A stretch of DNA of 64,000 nt from CAWDMW01 sp963803575 (GTDB lineage: Bacteria; Pseudomonadota; Alphaproteobacteria; Rickettsiales; UBA998), in contig CAWDMW010000001.1 of NCBI GenBank assembly GCA_963803575.1, forward strand, positions 62,001 through 126,000, read 5' to 3'. Position numbers and translations under genes: made by a program. Of this stretch, positions 1 to 7,108 are shown piece after piece. Within the stretch, counting starts at the first letter, position 1, and each line of letters starts with the position of its first letter. The notes beneath the pieces were generated by a model that made no database searches, had not been told where the DNA came from, and saw only the letters and a list, made by a program, of their open reading frames with translations.

Positions 1-1
1 T

Positions 2-133
2 TACCATAATTGGGGGCTCGACGGTGAAATCACCTCCAGCACGTCTGTAAATGGTTTGGTTATTGATAGTAACCTTGATGAGGTAGAGCTAAACTCACAA
101 GCCTACCGCGTAGGAGTTGCCTACGCATTCTAA
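2..133 (+). CDS. C-terminal end of an outer-membrane beta-barrel protein (partial)
   Basis: The reading frame is open from the window edge to a TAA at 131-133 and gives 43 residues ending YRVGVAYAF. Alternating hydrophobic and polar residues and a C-terminal phenylalanine are the classic last strand of a Gram-negative outer-membrane barrel, the signal recognised by the BAM complex. The preceding NGLVIDSNLDEVELNSQAYRV reads as an extracellular loop followed by a strand. The start and most of the protein lie outside the window, so the subfamily (porin, OmpA-like or surface-antigen barrel) cannot be told. Class assignment is fairly sure; function is not. Confidence 0.6.
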   Translation, partial: YHNWGLDGEITSSTSVNGLVIDSNLDEVELNSQAYRVGVAYAF

Positions 134-167
134 TCTGGTCTTTTACCCGGGCATGTGATATTTATGC

Positions 168-1319
168 ATGATGATAGATGGAGTGATTGATTTAGGCTTA
201 GGCAAACCACCTCAAGACACACGCGTAGTGGTGGCTATGTCCGGTGGGGTAGATAGCTCAGTGGTGGCGGCTTTGCTGCATGAATCCGGCTATGATGTGA
301 TTGGCATTACACTGCAACTTTACGACCATGGTGCAGCTATCAGTAAGAAAGGAGCCTGTTGCGCCGGACAGGATATCCATGATGCGCGTTTAGTCGCTGA
401 CCAGTTGGGTATTCCACATTATGTACTAAATTATGAAAGCCGTTTTCGTGAAAGCGTGATGGATGATTTTGCTGACAGCTACCTTGCAGGCGAAACCCCT
501 ATTCCCTGCGTGCGCTGCAATCAATCGGTCAAATTCCATGATCTGTTGCAAACCGCGCATGAGTTGGACGCTGATGTCATGGCGACAGGACATTATGTAC
601 AACGTATCAACACGTCCGGTGGCGTACAACTTCATGGCGGGCAGGACGCAGGTAAAGATCAAAGCTATTTTTTGTTTGCCACGACTCAACCGCAACTGGA
701 GTTTCTGCGTTTCCCCTTAGGTGGTATGACCAAAGAGACTACGCGCGCTCATGCATTGCGCTTTGGTTTAGCGGTATCTGATAAGCCAGATAGTCAGGAT
801 ATTTGTTTTGTACCCGGCGGTGATTACGCCAGCGTGATTAAAAAAATGCGCCCGGAAGCCTGTGCGCCGGGTGACATTGTGCATCTGGACGGCACCGTAC
901 TTGGGCAACATGAAGGTATTATTCATTACACGGTTGGGCAACGCAAAGGCTTAGGCATTGCTTACGCTCACCCGCTTTATGTAATACGGCTGGATGCAGA
1001 AAAGCGTCAGGTGATTGTTGGCGAGCAATCTGCCTTAGCAACCACATGCTTCTTTTTACATGACACAAACTGGCTGGATAATTCCATTAAGCCAGATACG
1101 TCAGTTATGATTAAGTGGCGCTCCATGCAGACACTTAAACCTGCTCATGTGACGTTGCTGGAAGGCAATCGTGCGCTGGTAGAAACCGTTGCACCGGAAT
1201 ATGCGATTGCGCCCGGCCAAGCATGTGTTGTGTATGATGGTAGCCGTGTGCTTGGCGGGGGGTGGATCACGCGGCACAACCGCCAACCTGCAACCATACC
1301 CCAGCACAATGTGGCTTAA
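168..1319 (+). CDS. mnmA: tRNA-specific 2-thiouridylase MnmA
   Basis: MnmA adenylates and then thiolates U34 of the Lys, Glu and Gln tRNAs in the cytoplasm, giving the s2U base. The 383-residue product has the PP-loop SGGVDSS at residues 25-31. C117 in PCVRCNQ and C213 in SQDICFVPGG match the two cysteines of the family that carry the persulfide sulfur and form the disulfide intermediate. The motif GKDQSYFLF (about 162-170) is also typical. Length is normal for the family. The first codons are ATG ATG with no clear Shine-Dalgarno sequence, so the start could lie a few codons further in. It follows an outer-membrane protein gene after 34 bases. Identification is secure. Confidence 0.96.
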   Translation: MMIDGVIDLGLGKPPQDTRVVVAMSGGVDSSVVAALLHESGYDVIGITLQLYDHGAAISKKGACCAGQDIHDARLVADQLGIPHYVLNYESRFRESVMDDFADSYLAGETPIPCVRCNQSVKFHDLLQTAHELDADVMATGHYVQRINTSGGVQLHGGQDAGKDQSYFLFATTQPQLEFLRFPLGGMTKETTRAHALRFGLAVSDKPDSQDICFVPGGDYASVIKKMRPEACAPGDIVHLDGTVLGQHEGIIHYTVGQRKGLGIAYAHPLYVIRLDAEKRQVIVGEQSALATTCFFLHDTNWLDNSIKPDTSVMIKWRSMQTLKPAHVTLLEGNRALVETVAPEYAIAPGQACVVYDGSRVLGGGWITRHNRQPATIPQHNVA

Positions 1320-1342
1320 AAGTAATGCACGCTTATGAGCGT

Positions 1343-1370
1343 TGTCACATAGTGTAATGTAGATGTGACA
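1343..1370 (+). promoter_or_regulatory. Perfect 8-bp inverted repeat two bases before the DUF2177 start
   Basis: TGTCACAT at 1343-1350 is exactly repeated in inverse as ATGTGACA at 1363-1370, with a 12-base spacer. The ATG of the next gene begins two bases later. The same design, TGTCACA-N14-TGTGACA-NN-ATG, occurs before ntrY. It could be an operator or an RNA hairpin covering the ribosome-binding region; the sequence cannot decide. A TGTAAT hexamer at 1353-1358 lies in the spacer and could be a -10 element, but no good -35 goes with it. Confidence 0.6.
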
Positions 1371-1372
1371 TT

Positions 1373-1771
1373 ATGGATTATGTGATTGGCTATATATGTG
1401 CGCTCTGCGTATTTTTATTAATGGATATGGTGTGGATCAAAGGTATTGCACAAGGGTTTTACCAGCGCAATATTGGCCATTTTCTGCGAGAAAAATACAA
1501 GCTGATACCAGCTATGTTGTTTTACATTGTATATATCGCGATACTTCTGCTCTTAACTGTTGTTCCAAACGTGGCGAATGATAATCTTACCTATTGCCTG
1601 ATTTCAGGTGCGTTAATGGGACTGGCATCTTATGGCACTTATGACATTACAAATTATGCCTTAATGAAAGGCTGGCCACTAAATGTTACGATCGTTGATA
1701 TGATATGGGGCATGGTAGTGTCGGCCACGTCTGCAGGCGTTGGGTACGCAGCCATTCAGTGGGCTACCTAA
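1373..1771 (+). CDS. DUF2177 family inner-membrane protein
   Basis: This small integral membrane protein of 132 residues has four predicted transmembrane helices (about 4-22, 45-65, 75-95 and 105-128). The MDMVWI motif in helix 1, the FYQRNIG segment, and the SYGTYDITNYALMKGWP stretch followed by a helix starting VDMIWG are characteristic of the DUF2177 family. The family is widespread in proteobacteria and has no established biochemical role. It is a single-gene unit on the plus strand, preceded by a striking inverted repeat and facing a convergent lipoprotein gene. No Shine-Dalgarno sequence is visible. Family assignment is confident; function is unknown. Confidence 0.85.
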   Translation: MDYVIGYICALCVFLLMDMVWIKGIAQGFYQRNIGHFLREKYKLIPAMLFYIVYIAILLLLTVVPNVANDNLTYCLISGALMGLASYGTYDITNYALMKGWPLNVTIVDMIWGMVVSATSAGVGYAAIQWAT

Positions 1772-1806
1772 AAAAATTCCCGCAGCGCCTATAGGGCAGT
1801 GCGGGT
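1771..1806 (-). terminator. Rho-independent terminator of the convergent lipoprotein gene
   Basis: The arms CCCGCA and TGCGGG (about 1779-1805) form a stem with a two-base internal mismatch and a TATA loop. On the minus strand the stem is followed by a run of six T (1771-1776 as A on the plus strand), the normal polarity for the gene ending at 1813. Lying between two convergent stops, it may also stop plus-strand transcripts, though no plus-strand T-tract follows. Confidence 0.7.
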
Positions 1807-1812
1807 TGGATT

Positions 1813-2511
1813 CTAGCTATCTCCACGTGGACAACTGGTATTAGGTGATACATAGTCAAAATTATTGACTATGTATATGATGCTAGCCTTGTTTTCCTTG
1901 GAAAGGCTTTCTAGTTCAACAAGCAGTTGCTCATCAATACCAGAATATTCTTGATCAACTTCCTCGGATAGTACCACCGTACTGTTTATAAGAACAGCTT
2001 TGTTAACTTTCTCCAAGTCTATGTTGGACTTAGAGAATGCTAAATCCTGGTCTATCCTAAAACATAAACGAAGATCGCTTATAGCCTCATCCCTGAAAAT
2101 AACCAACGCGATTTCTTGGGAAGTTTTAGCCAAAGCTCTTATAGATCTTGGTGTAGAAATATCCCAAAAAATTTCTTTAATCTTCATCTCTTTGATAAGG
2201 GAAATTTGAGGTTTTTCCGGTAGATTCTGTGTTTTTGGTTTTTCCTCAGCTGCTTTCGCAGCAGGTGAAGGAACCTCAGATACAGAAAAGTCTTGCTCTG
2301 TTTCCGTTTTAACCACAGGATTCACCGTGATTTCATCAGGGGTTGAGGTGACAGTCGGAGTTGGACTAACTGTAGGCACGCTCGCTTTTGGTGTTCTATC
2401 AACTCGTATTTTTGAGTTGATTTGATATTCGTTGCTGTCCAACTGCTCACAGCCGGAAACGAAAGCAGTAAGACTAGCCAAACCAACCAAAGCCAATGTT
2501 TGAAATCTCAT
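1813..2511 (-). CDS. Putative lipoprotein of unknown function
   Basis: The ATG at 2511 is preferred over an upstream ATG at 2577. It gives a clean lipoprotein signal peptide: a basic start (MRF), a hydrophobic core, and the lipobox V18-S19-G20-C21. About 60 residues of proline-, threonine-, valine- and glutamate-rich linker follow (roughly 45-95). A more ordered domain then begins around KEMKIKEIFWDISTPRSIRA. That domain mentions regular beta and helix patterns and ends with NFDYVSPNTSCPRGDS. I recognise no family. The body is visibly more AT-rich than neighbouring housekeeping genes. It is a monocistronic unit with its own terminator. Membrane anchoring is inferred from the lipobox; whether it sits in the inner or outer membrane is open. 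Confidence 0.65.
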   Translation of the reverse strand: MRFQTLALVGLASLTAFVSGCEQLDSNEYQINSKIRVDRTPKASVPTVSPTPTVTSTPDEITVNPVVKTETEQDFSVSEVPSPAAKAAEEKPKTQNLPEKPQISLIKEMKIKEIFWDISTPRSIRALAKTSQEIALVIFRDEAISDLRLCFRIDQDLAFSKSNIDLEKVNKAVLINSTVVLSEEVDQEYSGIDEQLLVELESLSKENKASIIYIVNNFDYVSPNTSCPRGDS

Positions 2512-2646
2512 AACAAAGAATAGGTAATGTGTACAAGCCACGCATGATGTAGCGTAGCGAAAAAAGAGCAAATGCACCCGTAAGTTCTAAAGAAGAACTA
2601 GTTTAAGAAACTAATATATCTCGAAAATACCCTTAAGTAAAGCACT

Positions 2647-3147
2647 TTACCATGGTTCCCATGAAAAAACAGGGGTAATATGCTGCAATAGCAGTTCATT
2701 TATCAGAAAGTAGGTAATAATGCCAAATACAGCAGCAGCAATGTCATCCACCATCACACCAAAACCATTCTTGAAGTTTTTGTCCAGCCATGAGATAGGC
2801 CATGGCTTGATGATGTCGAAGAAACGAAACAGTAAAAACGCCAGCGCATACCCAAACAGCGTAGGTGGCATAAAGGCAAGCATCAACCATTGGCCAGCTA
2901 CTTCGTCAATCACCACTTCTTTTGGGTCTTTATCCGCTGATTGATTCATTTCAATATAGAGATCGGTAATCCAGATACCTCCAACAAACACAAACATGGA
3001 AATGATGCCAAGCATCAACGAACCAAATGCGTTATGGATAATATACCCAAGCGGCAATGACAGCAACGATGCAAACGTTCCGGGAGCAATGGGAGCGTTA
3101 CCAATGCCAAACCAGGTAGCAAGAAAGGAATTAAGATTATTTTTCAT
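2647..3147 (-). CDS. pgpA: Phosphatidylglycerophosphatase A
   Basis: PgpA dephosphorylates phosphatidylglycerol phosphate to phosphatidylglycerol in the inner membrane. The 166-residue protein begins with the family N-terminus (LATWFGIGNAPIAPGTFASL). It carries the conserved acidic motif EVVIDEVAGQW (about residues 77-87), where the acidic residues are thought to bind Mg2+. Several hydrophobic helices surround it, and the late segment RFFDIIKPWPISWLD is typical of the family. It lies 8 bases downstream of ispDF on the same strand and is probably cotranscribed with it, an arrangement seen in other alphaproteobacteria. Assignment is secure. Confidence 0.94.
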   Translation of the reverse strand: MKNNLNSFLATWFGIGNAPIAPGTFASLLSLPLGYIIHNAFGSLMLGIISMFVFVGGIWITDLYIEMNQSADKDPKEVVIDEVAGQWLMLAFMPPTLFGYALAFLLFRFFDIIKPWPISWLDKNFKNGFGVMVDDIAAAVFGIITYFLINELLLQHITPVFSWEPW

Positions 3148-3155
3148 AAGAATTC

Positions 3156-4358
3156 TTATACCATAGTTTGGGGTAAAGTGACTGTGACAATTGCATGAAC
3201 CGCCAATCCTTCCTCCTTCCCCTCAAACCCTAATGTTTCTGTCGTTGTGGCTTTAACATTAATACGATGTGTATCTGTTTGCATTATGTCAGCAATACGT
3301 TTGGTCATCGCCTCGCGGTAAGGAGTAATTTTTGGTCTTTCACCTATAATAGTAATATCAGCATGAATAAAATATCCATTTGCCTCATGCAATAGTTTCA
3401 GCGCATGTGAGATGAATATTGCTGAATCTTTGTTCTGATGTGTCATATCACTGGGAGGGAAATGCAGCCCTATATCCCCCTGCCCGATTGCACCAAGCAA
3501 CCCATCCGTCAGCGCATGCAACACCACATCCGCGTCCGAATGCCCACGCAAATAATGCGTATGCTCAATGTCAATTCCTCCCAAACGGATCACTTGTTCG
3601 CCATCAGTGTTATGTGGCACCAGCTGGTGAACGTCATACCCTAATCCTGTACGGCTTGCATACGATGTTTGCGCTATCATTCTTGCCATCTCCAAATCAT
3701 TAGCGGTTGTGATTTTAAACGATTGTGGGTGACCTTTAACAACACTCACCACATGACCAGCATGTTCACACAACATTGCATCATCTGTCATGTGTCGCCA
3801 GTTTTGGGTTATTGCATCATTATGCGCCCTGTAAAGCGTAGAATAATGGAATGCTTGCGGTGTCTGAATCGCATGAAGCAAGTCACGGCTTACGGTTTCT
3901 TTGACATACTTGTCCTGCACACGTTTAACGGTATCAGACACACTAATTGCAGGTATTACAGCTATAGAGTCTTCCAACTCTGCCAGTAAACGCGTCACGA
4001 CATCTTGTGAGACAAACGGGCGTGCAGCATCATGAATCAGCACATAATCTGGCGGCATTGGCTGCAACATTTGAAGAGCAGCATACACAGATGCTTGCCT
4101 CGTGTTGCCTCCATAAACATGTTCAACCGAACCATCCAGTGTGATGCATTGATTTAGCCATGTATCATGATCTTTATGGCTAACCACTATATAGCGTACA
4201 TTATCTCCGGTTACGCCACGCATTGCTTGCAAAGCATGTTGCAAAACACTTACAGCTCCCAATGTTGCATATTGTTTAGGGCAATTTGCTAAACAACGCT
4301 CCCCTGTCCCACCTGCCAAAAGGATAACTGCCAAAGGAAGAGAAGTATTTGTCACCAT
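3156..4358 (-). CDS. ispDF: Bifunctional IspD/IspF enzyme of the MEP isoprenoid pathway
   Basis: The 400-residue protein fuses two non-consecutive steps of the non-mevalonate pathway. Residues about 8-228 are IspD (2-C-methyl-D-erythritol 4-phosphate cytidylyltransferase), with the nucleotide-binding start LAGGTGERCLANCPKQY and the HDAARPF motif. Residues about 238-398 are IspF (MEcPP synthase), with the metal-binding GLGYDVHQL, the RGHSDADVVLHALTDGLLGA segment and IGQGDIGLHFPPSD. Fusion of these two domains is common in alphaproteobacteria. It starts at an ATG at 4356-4358, about 70 bases after the rpsD terminator region. The cysteines in the P-loop-like segment (C18, C22) are a little unusual but do not break the motif. 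Confidence 0.96.
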   Translation of the reverse strand: MVTNTSLPLAVILLAGGTGERCLANCPKQYATLGAVSVLQHALQAMRGVTGDNVRYIVVSHKDHDTWLNQCITLDGSVEHVYGGNTRQASVYAALQMLQPMPPDYVLIHDAARPFVSQDVVTRLLAELEDSIAVIPAISVSDTVKRVQDKYVKETVSRDLLHAIQTPQAFHYSTLYRAHNDAITQNWRHMTDDAMLCEHAGHVVSVVKGHPQSFKITTANDLEMARMIAQTSYASRTGLGYDVHQLVPHNTDGEQVIRLGGIDIEHTHYLRGHSDADVVLHALTDGLLGAIGQGDIGLHFPPSDMTHQNKDSAIFISHALKLLHEANGYFIHADITIIGERPKITPYREAMTKRIADIMQTDTHRINVKATTTETLGFEGKEEGLAVHAIVTVTLPQTMV

Positions 4359-4375
4359 TAATACCGTTATTTTTA

Positions 4376-4412
4376 CAAAAAAGCACTACTCCGCAATAGA
4401 GTAGTGCTTTTT
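4376..4412 (-). terminator. Rho-independent terminator after rpsD
   Basis: A perfect 9-bp stem, GCACTACTC (4383-4391) and GAGTAGTGC (4399-4407), with a 7-base loop is flanked by an A-run on one side and a T-run on the other, so it can work in both directions. It sits between the end of rpsD (4427) and the start of ispDF (4358), which separates these two genes into different transcription units. Confidence 0.88.
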
Positions 4413-4426
4413 CAAGATGCAAGTTA

Positions 4427-5044
4427 CTAACGTGAGTAAAATTCGATAACCAGATTTGGTTCCATAATAACAGGATAAGGAATATCGGTAAAGATAGGTA
4501 CACGAGTAAACGTAGCTTTCAGATTACCACCTTCAACTTCAACATAGTCAGGCACTTGGCGTTCAGCATTTTGCAATGCTTCCAGCACCATAGGAATCTG
4601 GCGAGATGATTCTTTTACTTCAACCACATCACCTGTCTTCAATTTATAGCTAGGGATATTAACACGTTTGCCATTCACTTTTACATGGCCGTGATTAATA
4701 AACTGGCGAGCAGCAAACACGGTTGGCACAACACCCATGCGATACACGAATGCACATAAACGCGACTCTAATAATCCTACAAGATTTTCAGACGTATCAC
4801 CTTTCAAGCGTACTGCTTCTTTATAGATACTATGAAACTGCTTCTCGGAAAGATTACCATAGTAACCTTTTAGTTTTTGTTTTGCACGTAATTGCAAACC
4901 ATAATCTGATATTTTGCGACGACGTGCGGCACCGTGCTGACCAGGTGCATATTCACGCTTAAGTACGGGATCTTTTGCACGACCCCAAATATTTTCGCCC
5001 ATGCGGCGGCTTAGCTTATATTTCGCTTGTACTCGTTTTGACAC
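4427..5044 (-). CDS. rpsD: 30S ribosomal protein S4
   Basis: S4 is a primary 16S rRNA-binding protein of the small subunit that nucleates assembly of the 5' domain. The 205-residue product has the expected N-terminus (MSKRVQAKYKLSRRMGENIWG) and the KREYAPGQHG segment. Its S4 RNA-binding domain (about 95-155) contains RLCAFVYRMGV, ARQFINHGHVKVNGKRVNIPSY and the C-terminal VIEFYSR ending. The length is normal for S4. It stands alone, as in many alphaproteobacteria, with a near-perfect promoter upstream and a strong terminator downstream. Zinc-binding cysteines seen in some S4 proteins are absent, as in most alphaproteobacterial homologues. Confidence 0.98.
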   Translation of the reverse strand: MSKRVQAKYKLSRRMGENIWGRAKDPVLKREYAPGQHGAARRRKISDYGLQLRAKQKLKGYYGNLSEKQFHSIYKEAVRLKGDTSENLVGLLESRLCAFVYRMGVVPTVFAARQFINHGHVKVNGKRVNIPSYKLKTGDVVEVKESSRQIPMVLEALQNAERQVPDYVEVEGGNLKATFTRVPIFTDIPYPVIMEPNLVIEFYSR

Positions 5045-5095
5045 TTTCGAATGTTCCCGTATAAATAATGATACTATTAGTAATAATCAGCGGGC

Positions 5096-5124
5096 AATAT
5101 AGCGTATTATTTCGACCTGTCAAG
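5096..5124 (-). promoter_or_regulatory. Sigma-70 promoter of rpsD
   Basis: On the minus strand a perfect -35 TTGACA (5119-5124) is separated by exactly 17 bases from a -10 TATATT (5096-5101, five of six consensus). Transcription would start near 5089, leaving a leader of about 45 bases before the rpsD ATG at 5044. This is one of the best sigma-70 matches in the window, fitting a highly expressed ribosomal protein gene. Confidence 0.8.
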
Positions 5125-5132
5125 AAAAGAAG

Positions 5133-5585
5133 TTACCCTCTTACAGGAGTTCGTGATGATGCTTGCTGTGGTGCTGGCGGGGTTGTTCCAGGAGTCAGTC
5201 CACCAATAATTTCACCACCATCTTTGGCTGCAACCTGCGCTGTATGGACAACACCTTCTACACCACCTTTAGCGGCTCCAACACCAGCACCTACGGTAAA
5301 CCCGCCCAAAGCAAACTTTAATCCATACCCAATGGCACTGGAAAACATATTGGTGTCTTTACCTTCTTTTGAACCTTTATGTCCTTCAGCTGCTCCGTAA
5401 GCCAAACCTACTAAACCTCCAATTTTTGCTCCTATTGCGCCAATGCCAAATCCTTCTTCCACAGCATGCACGACAGTTTTTCCTGCATTCATGGCACCGT
5501 TGAATGGCAGCTTGACAATATCTACGAAAAACTTGGCAATCCCTTTAGCCGCGTCAATAGCTGGTGATATAACGGGTATTCTCAT
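5133..5585 (-). CDS. Glycine/alanine-rich protein with glycine-zipper character, unknown function
   Basis: The 150-residue product has an amphipathic N-terminus (residues about 1-35, MRIPVISPAIDAAKGIAKFF). This is followed by repeated small-residue helices such as GIGAIGAKIGGLVGLAYGAA and the stretch beginning GYGLKFALGG and ending GVGAAKGG. The GxxxG spacing suggests helices that pack in or on a membrane, as in glycine-zipper proteins. The C-terminus is proline-rich and basic (PGTTPPAPQQASSRTPVRG). The start is supported by a GAGG Shine-Dalgarno-like sequence about 8 bases upstream. It lies between trmJ and rpsD on the same strand, apparently as its own unit. I do not recognise a family; a toxin-like or membrane-associated role is only speculation. 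Confidence 0.65.
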   Translation of the reverse strand: MRIPVISPAIDAAKGIAKFFVDIVKLPFNGAMNAGKTVVHAVEEGFGIGAIGAKIGGLVGLAYGAAEGHKGSKEGKDTNMFSSAIGYGLKFALGGFTVGAGVGAAKGGVEGVVHTAQVAAKDGGEIIGGLTPGTTPPAPQQASSRTPVRG

Positions 5586-5685
5586 ATTACGTACCTCATT
5601 TGAATAAACATCTCTTTTTCCATGCTCTCTATACTACTCTGTAAAGCCTACAATGTGGATGACATTTATATGACAATCTTGATCG

Positions 5686-6417
5686 TTAATGCTTTAAAGC
5701 TTTCATAATGCTATGCCACCGTCTCACCTGAGTGGAAGTCATCCCAGCCTGCATAATATCATGACGCACATGCCTGAGAAGCTGTTGAAATTTTGGCTTA
5801 CCGTAGAAGCCAGAAGACTGCTCCAGCATGTGCTTTAACTGTTGATATAACATAGCAGATTCTTCAACGGTTGCGTAGTCTATTGGTTTGATATTATGCT
5901 CGGCATCAGATATGTGTTTTACAGTGCTACCATTGACTGCCCCAAACCATTCATAGGCAACCACCATTACAGCCTGTGCCAAATTACAGGAACGATAGGC
6001 GGCGCACGGGATGGTCATGATTGCGTGGCACCAGCTTAGTTCCTCATTAAGCAGCCCGTTATTTTCTGCTCCAAATACGTAAGCTATTTTCTGACTATCA
6101 TGCGCAGCATAATGCTGCATTGCAGTACGGGGTGTATCAACGGGCATATCAACAGAACGTGACCGAGCAGTGGTTGCATAAGCATGATGACAATCATGTA
6201 GTGCCTGATCCAGCGTATCGTATAATTGCACCTGATCTATAATATCTTTTGCATTCGCAGCCATTGCATATGCACGCTCATTTGGCCAGACATCACGAGG
6301 AGCAACCAGTCGCAAATCAGATAAGCCGAAATTCGCCATAGCCCGAGCCGCCGCCCCAATATTCTCGCCCATTTGAGGGCGTGCTAATATAATGGCAGGT
6401 TGTCTGATTCTATCCAT
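5686..6417 (-). CDS. trmJ: tRNA (cytidine/uridine-2'-O-)-methyltransferase TrmJ
   Basis: The SpoU/TrmH-type methyltransferase uses S-adenosylmethionine to methylate the 2'-OH of tRNA position 32. The 243-residue protein shows SPOUT motif 1 (ARPQMGENIGAAARAMANFG, about 12-31), motif 2 (VFGAENNGLLNEEL, about 114-127) and motif 3 (IPCAAYRSCNLAQAVMVVAYE, about 137-157) that together build the trefoil-knot cofactor site. The C-terminal helical extension of about 80 residues fits TrmJ better than TrmL. It is transcribed divergently from infA with about 70 bases between them. The exact target nucleotide cannot be proved from sequence, so TrmJ is a subfamily call. Confidence 0.86.
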   Translation of the reverse strand: MDRIRQPAIILARPQMGENIGAAARAMANFGLSDLRLVAPRDVWPNERAYAMAANAKDIIDQVQLYDTLDQALHDCHHAYATTARSRSVDMPVDTPRTAMQHYAAHDSQKIAYVFGAENNGLLNEELSWCHAIMTIPCAAYRSCNLAQAVMVVAYEWFGAVNGSTVKHISDAEHNIKPIDYATVEESAMLYQQLKHMLEQSSGFYGKPKFQQLLRHVRHDIMQAGMTSTQVRRWHSIMKALKH

Positions 6418-6487
6418 AGGAAAGCATATAAATCATTTCAACGCTTTATGCTTGCATTATTTCGGGAAATCTATATATCCATCCATT

Positions 6488-6706
6488 ATGGCAAAAGAAG
6501 AACTCATTGAATTTGAAGGTGTAGTACAAGAAGTGCTACCAAACACCATGTTTCGTGTCACGTTAGAAAACGGGCATGAAATGTTAGCACATAGCTCTGG
6601 AAGAATGCGTAAAAACCGCATTAGAGTGTTGGCAGGAGATAAGGTAACAGTAGAAATGACCCCTTACGACCTGACAAAAGGCCGTATTATTTATCGGCAT
6701 AAATAA
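6488..6706 (+). CDS. infA: Translation initiation factor IF-1
   Basis: IF-1 binds the ribosomal A site during initiation. The start at 6488 gives the standard 72-residue S1-like OB-fold protein (MAKEELIEFEGVVQEVLPN through GRIIYRHK). Longer in-frame openings upstream are non-coding leader. Motifs FRVTLENGHEMLAH and SGRMRKNRIRVLAGDKV are textbook IF-1. In the divergent region with trmJ a weak promoter can be drawn: TTGCAT at 6452-6457, 16 bases, TATATC at 6474-6479. Identification is certain. Confidence 0.98.
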   Translation: MAKEELIEFEGVVQEVLPNTMFRVTLENGHEMLAHSSGRMRKNRIRVLAGDKVTVEMTPYDLTKGRIIYRHK

Positions 6707-6863
6707 AGTCCTACTTGTGCAGGTAAGCCCTAAAAACATTTATTGCTTAAAAAAACACTTGCAAAAAAGTACGCATCAGGCTTTAACCCTCATCAACTTA
6801 AAATGTGCAGTACGTAGCACATCGTTAGTTTACTAAAATAGATACATTAAGGAGATAACCATT

Positions 6864-7100
6864 ATGAGTACGATTGAAGATCGTGTAAAAAAGATCGTTG
6901 TAGAACATTTGGGTGTGGATGATGAAAAAGTTGTCGCTAGTGCAAACTTTATTGATGATTTAGGCGCTGATAGTCTGGACACGGTAGAACTGGTTATGGC
7001 TTTTGAAGAAGAATTTGGCTGTGAAATTCCAGACGACGCTGCTGAAAAAATTCAGACTGTTGGTGATGCAACAACCTATCTTGAAGAACACGCGGAATAA
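6864..7100 (+). CDS. acpP: Acyl carrier protein
   Basis: AcpP carries growing acyl chains on a phosphopantetheine arm through fatty-acid synthesis. The 78-residue acidic four-helix protein has the attachment serine in GADSLDTVELVMAFEEEF (S at about residue 37). A strong Shine-Dalgarno sequence AAGGAG at 6849-6854 lies nine bases before the ATG. The 157-base leader contains a promoter-like pair (TTGCAA, 17 bases, TTTAAC, near 6772-6800) and a small inverted repeat ATGTGC/GCACAT at 6803-6822 just upstream. fabF begins immediately after the stop, so the two are cotranscribed. Confidence 0.98.
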   Translation: MSTIEDRVKKIVVEHLGVDDEKVVASANFIDDLGADSLDTVELVMAFEEEFGCEIPDDAAEKIQTVGDATTYLEEHAE

Positions 7101-7108
7101 TAGTGACC

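Noticed and set aside
2590..2630. Two small dyads (AGTTCT/AGAACT and TAGTTT/AAACTA) upstream of the lipoprotein gene
   Set aside because: Six-base arms in AT-rich sequence are likely by chance and no promoter elements align with them.
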